Origin: Heracleum sosnowskyi
Lineage: Eukaryota > Streptophyta > Magnoliopsida > Apiales > Apiaceae
Direction of reading: 5' to 3'
Assembly (NCBI GenBank): GCA_030848705.1
Contig: JAUIZM010000018.1
Location: forward strand, 1,860,001 to 1,924,000
DNA length: 64,000 nucleotides
Shown: positions 12,728 to 21,250 of the stretch, piece by piece
Layout of the letters: every line of letters begins with the position of its first letter
Position numbering within the stretch: position 1 is the stretch's first letter
Program-made: the position numbers and the translations under genes
The notes under the pieces: model-generated
Told to the model about the DNA's origin: nothing
Databases searched by the model: none
What the model saw: the letters and a program-made list of their open reading frames with translations, nothing else

Positions 12728-13592
12728 ATCCAGTGGTCTTTTCCTTTCCTGAGTACTTATGCTTTCCTTCAGGTTTCTGTCTAGAAAACCATGCTCTTGC
12801 TTTGGCTTTCAGTCTTATGGGCTTGACAGTAGCTTTGGCTTCATCCTTGACAGAACCTTTCTTGACAGTACCTTTGTCGACAGTATCTTCCATGACAACA
12901 TCTTCTATGACAGTATTCTTGTCGACAGTACCTTTGGTGACAGCATCTTTTTCTTCATTTATGCAATCAATAGCACATCTAAGAATGCTTGCCTCCAAAT
13001 CTTCCAGTATTCTTGGCTCCTCTTCATCTGTTGAACCAACATCTTTCTTTTCTTGACTAGGAGTTTCTTCATTGCCTTCATTCTGAGATTGAATACCGGT
13101 ATTCCCAGAATTACTTCTACCAGCATTTCCAGAAGCTTCACCTCTTCCAACCTCATCATCATCATCATCATCATCCTGAGGAGGAATGTCATAGAGACAG
13201 CTTCCACCTTGATCATTTCTTTTAGCATTGGCTCTAGAGATTAGTTCCTTCACTCTAGCTCCCAGTGCCTTGTCTCTCAACACCAGCATTTTGTAGATCT
13301 CTTGAACAACATAAACTCTTCCTGGATTGGCATTTGAACTAAGTATTCCATCTAACACTTTCAGAATTGACTTGGTTTCCATTCTGGATGTGCCAACCAA
13401 ATTCATGAAGCTGTTCCTTCTTGTGCCGTCCTTAGTTACAGATCTGTAGAAAACACTTGGTGGATTTGTGTAGACTTCAGGTAGCTTTTGTGTGAGCAGG
13501 TTCTGGATTTGCATATCCAATATTTCATTGAATGGTGTTTGAGTTGCCCTGATCTTTCCCTTCAAAGCACACAACACCTTTGCTGGCAGACT
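12567..13592 (-). pseudogene. env-like region of element 1, third piece
   Basis: Open after an in-frame TAG at 13593. It carries an N-terminal globular-looking part, then an Asp run encoded by a (TCA)n tract near 13150-13175. Next comes a low-complexity segment with short repeats of the type DTV-DKGTV-KKG, encoded by tandem 15-bp units containing GACAGTA (minus complement) at 12835-12955. That segment is where the element's short DNA motif has spread into coding sequence. It ends with a basic KAKARAW stretch before frame loss near 12600. Confidence 0.6.
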
Positions 13593-14825
13593 CTACAATA
13601 ACTGCATTGTGATGAAATAAGATATGCCAGAAGTGAAATAGATACTTACAGCCCATCTTTTCTCATCATTAACCATTACACTGACACTGGTGATTTGATC
13701 CTTTAACAGTTTTGTGGTGTTGGTTGGACGGTTGCTTGGAGCATTCATTGCTTCTTCCACTAAACTGCTAAATTCACTGTCATGATTGTGTAATGTGCTC
13801 TCCCTGTAATCCACCATTAGAGTATTGGCTTCTTCTTGATCATACTCAGTACCATTGGACCAAGTATTTCCTTTATGGATGGATTCAGGCAGTTTCCCTT
13901 TACCTTTCCCAGACTTATTTTGTTCCTCCATTTCTCTCCATCTTCTTTGTAGAGCAGATTCTTGAGATGCTGGAGTTGGCTCTCTGATTATCACAGGAGG
14001 TAGAATTGGATGTCTAGATGCAGGTCTTCTTTGCATTGCATCTTGAGTTGCTTTAGACATCAGTACTCTTTCTCCATCCAAGTCAACTTCAACAAGCTCT
14101 TCAGCTTTATCCTTTGGTTGTCCACTGCTTGGTTTGACCTGCTCCTCCTTAGATATTGCTTTCCTTTTAGCTCCCCCTTTGGTCTTCACAGTTACAGGCT
14201 CCCCCTGAGTTCCAACTGATTCCTGAATAGGCAGTGATTCTGATCTTGCTACCTTCTCCCCCTTAGTTGAGTTGGCAGCTACTAGGTCAGTAAGGAACCA
14301 GATGGAGAGCTGAGTAGCAGCAAAACCATCAACCACCAGTTGAGAGAGAGAGTCCATTTTGGAGTTCAATGTAGCACACTGTCCTTCCAGAGCTGCAATC
14401 CTGTTACCAAAAGTAGCAGAGGGGCCACCATACCTTAACCTTCTTGGAGGGGAAGGAAAAGAAAGGGGCTTGGAGGCTATGGGGGTTCTCACACTCTCAG
14501 GGTGTTTTTGAGTGATCTCATCACCCCTCATAGATTGACTCTCAAGGCCTAATGCCTGAATAGTGTGGGCTCCCTCAAAGTCTCTCTGGACATGCTCAAG
14601 TCCCTCTCCTTTTGCCAGGACATTTGGCTGCCTCTCATTTTTATGCTCACCTCTCTTTTCTTTTATCTCTCTTTTCTTTTGCACACCCTCACTCAACCTA
14701 GACGCATTGGTATGAGCAGTACTGACATGCATGGAAGGAGTAGATTTAGAATGTACCTTTAAGAGTTTGGCAAGAGGTAGATCATCATTAGAGGCATCCT
14801 CAATGAGTACAGCTTCAAAATCAGG
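13593..14825 (-). pseudogene. env-like region of element 1, second piece
   Basis: Same reading frame as the pieces on either side and bounded by TAG codons at 14826 and 13593. It includes a segment around SATFGNRIAALEGQCATL followed by heptad-like hydrophobics, which resembles a short coiled coil, and then low-complexity K/E/S-rich sequence. No enzymatic motif is seen. Context makes it part of a single long env-like ORF rather than a separate gene. Confidence 0.6.
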
Positions 14826-15098
14826 CTAAGAGGACTGGACAACATCTTTGGCATGAATGTTACTGTCAGTTGGAGTCTGGACAGCAGGTTTTGGCATGAC
14901 AGCAACTTTGGGAGGTGGAGTGATAGTAGGTTCTGTAGTGACATTATCTTTCTCTCCACCCATGACAGCAGCTGTGTCCAGGACAGCAACATTGCCAGTG
15001 TCTTTGACAGCAACAGAGGCTGTGACAGCATCTTCCGGAAGGTAAGATGCTCCTTGGAGTTCAGACAAAGTGTTGGCTATTTCATTTTCTGACAAAAT
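14826..15098 (-). pseudogene. env-like region of element 1, motif-rich linker
   Basis: A short open stretch between in-frame stops at 15099 (TGA) and 14826 (TAG), in the same frame as its neighbours. It encodes Val/Ala/Thr/Asp repeats (AVTASVAVKDTGNVAVL). The underlying DNA holds many GACAGCA/GACAGTA copies, so its composition is imposed by the motif array at about 14860-15030. Confidence 0.55.
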
Positions 15099-16670
15099 TC
15101 AATTTTGCCCTAGCTCAGTGTTTGGAGGAGTGGTGTCCATTTCACTTTGAGAAATGGGTTCTTGTGGACCACTAGATGGGGGCTCATCCATGATTGGAGA
15201 TGGATGATCAAAACCTGAAGGGTTGGGACTGTCCCCTTCTCTAGGTTGTGGAGAAGAAACAAAGGAATGTGTAGGGAAGGAAGAAGGTGAAAGTGTAGCA
15301 GAGAGTGGGGGCTGATTCACAGATGAAACATGTGAACCATCAATTGGAGTAGTGAAATCCTCACTGTGCCCTAACTCACTGTGTGTTTCTTCAAGTGGGG
15401 GTTTCTCAGGTTGTGAACCATGAGTTTGTGCAGACTCTGTACAGGGTGCCTTGGGAGACAGACCAATTTCAATAGATGCACCTTGTTGAGAAGGCACAAC
15501 TAGGGAGGTGTTTGAGTCCCTTTCAGTACCCACAGTGTGTTGAGAAACTGCAGCTTGGTTAACAGTGGTTTTAGTCCTCCTAGCTCTCTTCTTCTTAGGC
15601 TCAGGGGGAACCACTATGGGTTCTGTTTGACTACCTTCCTTATTTGCTGCACTAGGTGCAGTGTCTCCCTCTTGACTCACAGAGCTACCACCAACATCAG
15701 CTTCTAAAGGCCGTTTCCTGGATTCTTGCAAGGCTTCTCTTTGGGCTTTGGAACGTCTAGAGGGCCTAGGCTGAGTGTATGGTGTTGAATGTGGGTTAAC
15801 TGAATTTGGGTCTAATTCAGTTTCATTCTCAAGAGTGAAAGAGTCATAACCAGATGGTAATGGTAAATCAGGGTTGGACACTTGATCAACCATGTACTGA
15901 GTGAAACAAAGTGGAATATGTGCATTGAGATTCTGTGAAGATAACAGTGTGTGTGTGTGTGTGTGTGTGTTCTTTTTCAAAACTGAGCAAGCCTCTAAAC
16001 GAGGGGCGACATCATTAAAATCATAGAATGAATTAATGCACATCATAAGAAAGCGAGGGTAGATTGATACCTTCTTACCTATGGCAGCTTGGAGGTGTGC
16101 CATGAGGAGAGCTCCAACATTCACCTTGTATCCATGGACAAGAGAATGTGTCAGTTTCTTGATGTAGGAGGGTATTCCATTCCAGCCTGTGGACTTGGTA
16201 GAGAACACCTTGACCATCACATCAAGTATCATGCTCCACTCATTTCTCAGATGCTTCCTATCCATTTCACCAGTTGGATACCACTTGGTAGTCCCCTCTT
16301 CGAGAATAGGGCCTGCATACCCAATCTTCAAGAAGAGCTTCTTGAGAGTGTCATCATTTGCAAGTTCAGTAAATTGTTGTCTTGCTTCCAGGGTAATTCC
16401 AAGAGCAGTGTTGATGACCTCAGCTGTAAGAGTGTATTGTTGCCCAGAGATTGTGAATTGAATACCCAGGTTCTCACCCTCAGTTTGAGCAACATTAGTT
16501 TGCCAAAACGCCTCAATTCGGTCTAAGTCTAGAATGGGGGTTGAGGTGATGGCATAACCGAGATAGGACTTGTTCAAGAAAAACACGAGTCCTTTGAAGC
16601 CTTCACCAGAATCATTTGGGGAAAAGATGCCAGCAAAGTTTGTTTGAGAGAGAGTCTGTTTGGATGCCAT
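15099..16670 (-). CDS. env-like ORF of element 1, N-terminal piece
   Basis: The start is the ATG at 16670 (MASKQTLSQ); the frame continues upstream without another ATG. The first roughly 230 residues form a conserved-looking domain with FTISGQQYTL. It aligns by eye with the element 2 protein at 35316-36113 (STP, W, QFTI-G-Y in the same order). The remainder is Pro/Ser/Thr/Glu-rich and probably disordered, with a (TH)n run from a GT microsatellite near 15949-15970 and a basic KKKRARRTK patch near the middle. The frame ends at TGA 15099 but stays open beyond it, so this is probably the 5' part of a much longer ORF. It resembles the putative plant transposon proteins found downstream of pol in Sireviruses. 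Function unknown. Confidence 0.7.
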   Translation of the reverse strand: MASKQTLSQTNFAGIFSPNDSGEGFKGLVFFLNKSYLGYAITSTPILDLDRIEAFWQTNVAQTEGENLGIQFTISGQQYTLTAEVINTALGITLEARQQFTELANDDTLKKLFLKIGYAGPILEEGTTKWYPTGEMDRKHLRNEWSMILDVMVKVFSTKSTGWNGIPSYIKKLTHSLVHGYKVNVGALLMAHLQAAIGKKVSIYPRFLMMCINSFYDFNDVAPRLEACSVLKKNTHTHTHTLLSSQNLNAHIPLCFTQYMVDQVSNPDLPLPSGYDSFTLENETELDPNSVNPHSTPYTQPRPSRRSKAQREALQESRKRPLEADVGGSSVSQEGDTAPSAANKEGSQTEPIVVPPEPKKKRARRTKTTVNQAAVSQHTVGTERDSNTSLVVPSQQGASIEIGLSPKAPCTESAQTHGSQPEKPPLEETHSELGHSEDFTTPIDGSHVSSVNQPPLSATLSPSSFPTHSFVSSPQPREGDSPNPSGFDHPSPIMDEPPSSGPQEPISQSEMDTTPPNTELGQN

Positions 16671-17331
16671 GGAGATTTCAAGAAAGGAAGAAAGTAAGAA
16701 AGTGGCTTTTTGCTTGAAGAAAAATATATTGCCTTGAGTTCGATGAGAGTGATATATCTGAGTAACTGGGGAATAAATAGAGGTGTCGCAAACGTTGTGC
16801 ACAAAAAGTGGAATTAAAGAACGTGTCTTAACCCACTCTTATAACACGTCAGTTACTGCCCGTTATTCACTGACCAACGTGGGATGAAAATCCAATTTCA
16901 ATGGTCCACTATTGTTGACAGTAACCTGTGCGCTAGAAACAATCTGTCAGTAATAAGAGGTGGTGACAGTAGGTTTTGCACGACAGCAACTATTGCGCGA
17001 AAACTTGCTGTCACCGTTAAGCATATGAATGACAGTATCCTTTACAAGTCTTGACAGAAAGTCTTTCCCTGCTGTCAAGAAGGTTGCTGTCAAGAAACAC
17101 ACGACAATATTCTTCTTAATGATAGTAACTTTGATTGAGAATTGGTTCTGTCATGAACTTATTAGAATGCTTTATTCATACACTTAACTTAATATTGACA
17201 CATTATGGATTTAGCAATGAAATTTTTGAACACAGCTATTAAGCAATTAACACAGACAAATAATAAACACAAGAAGAAGAACTTTTATTATTATTATTGA
17301 TAAAATCATTAAAAATAGAACATGGAGTACA
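16671..17331 (-). promoter_or_regulatory. pol-env spacer with TGACAG motif array
   Basis: Non-coding interval upstream of the env-like ATG. Between about 16915 and 17160 the sequence has roughly ten copies of CTGTCA/TGACAG on both strands, often extended to GACAGTA. I infer a cis-regulatory role, for instance for env-like expression. The sequence shows only the clustering. Confidence 0.45.
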
Positions 17332-17583
17332 TTATTCTATGATCTTATCAACTAGTCCTAAAAGCTCTTCCTTAATCTCTTCTTCAGAGCGGCCTTCTTT
17401 TTCAAGAAGTGCCTGAAGCTCCTTCTCTTCTTCCTGAGCCTTGGCCTCCTCTTCCTGTTTCTTTTCCTCTTCGATCTCATCCATGCCGTCCAACAGCATC
17501 TCGAAGAGTTCATCAATCTCTTCACTGTCGGGTTCACTATCGCACCGTTTTAGCCCTACTTCAATTCCTACTTTGTTTTCCAT
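17332..17583 (-). CDS. small acidic coiled-coil ORF of element 1
   Basis: A true ATG at 17583 and 83 codons. The product has an acidic centre (SEPDSEEIDELFEMLLDGM) followed by an E/K/Q-rich helix and a hydrophobic C-terminal helix (IKEELLGLVDKIIE). It is strongly acidic and probably one long amphipathic helix. It stands alone between the RT-RNase H end (17990) and the env-like start (16670), with TGACAG arrays on both sides. I do not recognise it as a known retrotransposon product. It may be captured, a small accessory protein, or a chance frame. Codon composition looks more protein-like than its surroundings. Confidence 0.5.
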   Translation of the reverse strand: MENKVGIEVGLKRCDSEPDSEEIDELFEMLLDGMDEIEEEKKQEEEAKAQEEEKELQALLEKEGRSEEEIKEELLGLVDKIIE

Positions 17584-17989
17584 TATTTACTTTAAAACTG
17601 AGAGCAGACTGGTGAAACCTAAGGTTAATTTATAGGCAAAACCGTCTAAGGATTAAAGTCTAATGGTCAACAGTTAGAGTACCCATACAACTACCACAAA
17701 AGTAATTAATGGTCGTGTCCTCCTTTAATCCTACAGATTAATGCAAAACGGTGTGAAAGTCCAATGTAACAGATTTTTATCTCTCAAACTTAACAAGTAA
17801 CCACATTAATGTCATACACGGTCTAAAAGTATGAGACTGACACAAAATACTGACATGAAAAGTCAAATCAACAAATGCTGTCACATAACAGACATAGACC
17901 AAGTAGACAGTAACTTCTCTTGACAGCAGGTTTGAAGTTGATGTCATGAGCTTCAAAAGAGAATTTGGAAATATAGAAAACTGAGTAAA
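17584..17989 (-). other. spacer after pol of element 1
   Basis: Non-coding interval between the RT-RNase H stop and the small ORF. CTGTCA, GACAGTA and TGACAGCAGG copies occur at about 17877-17945. No other structure was recognised. Confidence 0.5.
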
Positions 17990-19459
17990 TCAACATACCA
18001 GATTCAGCATTCCCAATTCACTTACCAACCTGTTGAAGGTTGCTTCATCCAATGGCTTAGTGAAGATGTCAGCAAGTTGTTTGTCAGTTGGGACATAGAT
18101 CAGCTTCACAGTTCCTTGTTCAACATGCTCTCTGATAAAGTGATGTCTTATATCAATGTGCTTTGTCCTAGAGTGTTGAACTGGATTGTCTGAAATGGCT
18201 ATGGCACTAGTGTTGTCACAGTAGATTGAAATGTCTCTTAACACTAGACCATAATCAAGAAGTTGATTCTTCATCCATAGAATTTGTGCACAGCAACTGC
18301 TTGCAGCAATATACTCAGCTTCTGCAGTTGAGGTAGAAACTGAATGCTGCTTCTTGCTAAACCATGAGACCAATCTTCCACCAAGAAATTGACAGCTACC
18401 AGTAGTACTCTTTCTGTCAATCTTGCATCCAGCATAGTCTGAGTCTGAGTAGCCAATTAGATCAAATCCAGTGTTCTTGGGATACCAAAGACCTAGGTTA
18501 GGAGTGCCTTTTAGGTATCTAAAGATTCTCTTGATGGCTACTAAGTGAGACTCCTTTGGATCACTCTGAAACCTTGCACAGAGACATGTAGCAAACATGA
18601 TGTCAGGTCTGCTAGCAGTTAGGTATATGAGAGATCCTACCATGCCTCTATAGGTGCTTGAGTCAACTTTCTTTCCTTTAGGATCAAGATCCAGACTGGT
18701 TGAGGTGGACATTGGTGTCTTTGAAGGTGATGAATCTTCCAAGTTGAACTTTCTGAGAAGTTCCTTGATGTATTTAGCTTGACAAATGAAGATTCCATCA
18801 GATTGTTGAAGAATTTGTAATCCCAAAAAGAATGACAATTCTCCCATCATACTCATCTCATATTTGTTACTCATGAGAGAGGAAAACTTCTCACACAGCC
18901 TCTCATTTGTTGAACCAAAAATGATATCATCCACATAGATTTGTACCAGAATGATGTCCTTGCCATGGTGTTTGTAGAAAAGTGTCTTGTCCACAACTCC
19001 TCTAGTAAACTGATTGTCCAAGAGAAAAGTGGAGAGTGTGTCATACCAAGCCCTGGGTGCTTGCTTTAGTCCATACAAAGCTTTGAAAAGTTTGTATACA
19101 AAATCATACACTTCAGCATCCTCAAACCCTGGTGGCTGTTCAACATACACTTCTTCTTCCAATTCTCCATTTAGGAAGGCACTTTTGACATCCATCTGAA
19201 ATACTTTGAAGTTGCAGTGTGCAGCATAGGCTAGAAAGATTCTTATAGCTTCAAGTCTTGCAACAGGTGCAAAGGTCTCATCATAATCTATTCCCTCCTG
19301 TTGACAGTAACCCTTAACTACTAGCCTTGCTTTGTTTCTTGTCACTGATCCATTTTCATCAAGCTTGTTTCTGAAAACCCATTTGGTCTCAATGACTGAC
19401 TTTCCCTTAGGTCTTGGAACTAGCTTCCATACATTGTTCCTTTCAAACTGATTTAGCTC
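17990..19459 (-). pseudogene. reverse transcriptase-RNase H of element 1
   Basis: Copia RT open from just after an in-frame TAA (19460-19462) to TGA at 17990. It shows the RT start ELNQFERNNVW, KWVFRNK, QMDVKSAFLNG, the catalytic YVDDIIFGS and the LYGLKQAPRAWYD block. RNase H follows with SDSDYAGCKIDRKSTTG, STAEAEYIA and DNTSAIA, ending with LADIFTKPLDEATFNRLV. All main catalytic residues appear present. The frame is the same as integrase upstream, so pol was a single polyprotein that is now interrupted by stops. No initiating ATG is expected. Confidence 0.85.
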
Positions 19460-19774
19460 TTATTGCATGGCTATCACCCAGTCAGAATCCAACAATGCGT
19501 CATCAGTTGTCTTGGGTTCCATTTGAGACAGGAAGCATGAAAACATGCTGTCAGCAGAGACTTTGTTCCTTGTCCTCACTCCAGAATTAGGGTCACCAAT
19601 GATGAGGTCACTTGAGTGATCCTTGTTCCACTTGGTGATTCTGGGCAGCCTACTTGACTGTACAGGAACATTTGCTTCAGTTTGTTGAGTTGAATGATCA
19701 CCAATCCCATTGTCTTCACCATGTTCTTCATTGTCTCCAGAGTCACCACTGTCATGAATGTTAGAGGTTATGGT
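19460..19774 (-). pseudogene. integrase-RT linker of element 1 pol
   Basis: In the same frame as the flanking domains, between stops TAG 19775 and TAA 19460. It encodes a Ser/Asp/Glu-rich linker (DSGDSGDNEEHG) and the start of the conserved pre-RT block (SDWVIAMQ). The stop at 19460 falls within the MQEELNQ-like motif seen intact in element 2. Confidence 0.65.
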
Positions 19775-20848
19775 CTATGACTGAGCTGGAGTTTGGTTGA
19801 CAGTAGTGGTATTGACAGTATCTTTATCAACTTCAACAATTTGAGTGAAGCTAGGTTCTTCATCCACAATTTCCTCAGCTTCCAAGTATCCTTGATTCTC
19901 AAATCTGAATGTCTGCATCTTTCCTTCTTCATGCAGTCCTGGAAACTTGGTTTCATCAAATGTGACATTAACACTTTCTTCAATAATCCTGTGTTCTATA
20001 ACATAAACTCTGTAGGCAGTCCTTTCTGTGCTGTAACCCATGAATAGTCCTTCAAAAGCCTTGGTGTCAAATTTTCCTTTCTTCTCATGGTTATCCTTAA
20101 TCATAAAGCATTTGCTCCCAAACACATGAAAATATTTGACAGTAGGTTTCTTTCCAGTTAACAGACAGTAAGGTGTACTTGCATGAGTCTTGTTGATCAT
20201 GGTTCTGTTCTGAGTGTAACAGGCTGTGTTGATAGCTTCAGCCCAGAAATATGTTGGCAGTTTGGCATCATGCAACATAGTTCTAGCTGCTTCAATGAGA
20301 GTTCTGTTCTTTCTCTCTACAACTCCATTCTGCTGTGGAGTTCTTGCAGCAGAGAATTGTTGTACAATTCCTTCATCTTTACAGAAATTTCCAAGAGTGG
20401 CATTTCTGAATTCTGTACCATTGTCACTTCTCAAGATTTGAACTTTTGAGTTTGGAGTTCTATCAAGAACTCTGACTTGATCAATAATCACTTGAGCAGC
20501 TTCATCTTTGGATTCAAGAAACTTCACCCAAGTGTACCTTGAGTAATCATCCACCATTACTAAGGCATATCTCTTCTTAGTCATTGATGGTACATTGACT
20601 GGTCCAAAGAGATCCATGTGTATCAACTTGAGTGCTTCATTGTTGGTGTTCATTTGCTTGGACTTGTGCATAGCTCTTCTCAGTTTGCCCATTTGACAAT
20701 CTTCACACAGTCCTTCTTGACAGAATTCCTGTTGGGGCAAACCTCTCACTAACTCCTTCTTCATCGGAATATTCATTGTCTTGAAGTTGAGATGTGAGTG
20801 CTTCCTGTGCCAAAGCATAATGTCACCAACAGTAGCTTTACTGTAAAA
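19775..20848 (-). pseudogene. integrase of element 1
   Basis: The HHCC zinc-binding region is visible (LWHRKHSHLNF then CEDCQMGK). The catalytic core follows with DLFGPV, RSDNGTEF and QQNGVVERKNRTL, giving the D, D and E of the DDE triad. The post-core part ends in a linker with KDTVNTTTVNQ, coded by GACAGTA motif copies near 19797-19825. It is bounded by TGA at 20849 and TAG at 19775, both in frame with the rest of pol. It would insert element cDNA into chromosomes. The stops make it inactive unless read through. Confidence 0.85.
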
Positions 20849-21250
20849 TCAGTAAACCTTATCCTTCTTTGTTGAATTTAAGTCAGCAACAAACAAGCTT
20901 CCTTTTCTAACCCCTTTTAGAGAGAGGCTACTATTCTTCTTGTGATAGATGTTACACAGCATCATATCAAAATCAACCTTGAATCCCCTGTCACTGAATT
21001 GGCTGACACTGAGTAGATTGTGCTTCAATCCATCCACAAGAGCAATATCTTCAATGACAACATTTCCAATTTCAAGACAGCCATATCCCACTGTGTAACC
21101 CTTGTTGTTGTCTCCAAAGGTTATGATTGAGCCAGCTTTCTCAACATAATGTGATAGCAGGGCTTTATCACCTGGCATGTGCCTTGAGCAACCACTGTCA
21201 ATGATCCACATGACTTGATCTTTCTTCTTGCCCTGCAAAACAGAATGTGT
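20849..21250 (-). pseudogene. protease and GAG-pre-integrase of element 1
   Basis: The retroviral-type aspartic protease active site appears as WIIDSGCSRHMPG, followed by the pre-integrase region (HNLLSVSQFSDRGFKV and KGSLFVADL). It is in frame with gag and separated from it by one TAG at 21251. It is closed by TGA at 20849 before the integrase zinc finger. The gag-pol boundary stop may be natural, since some Sireviruses separate ORFs by a single stop. The second stop looks like damage. Confidence 0.8.
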
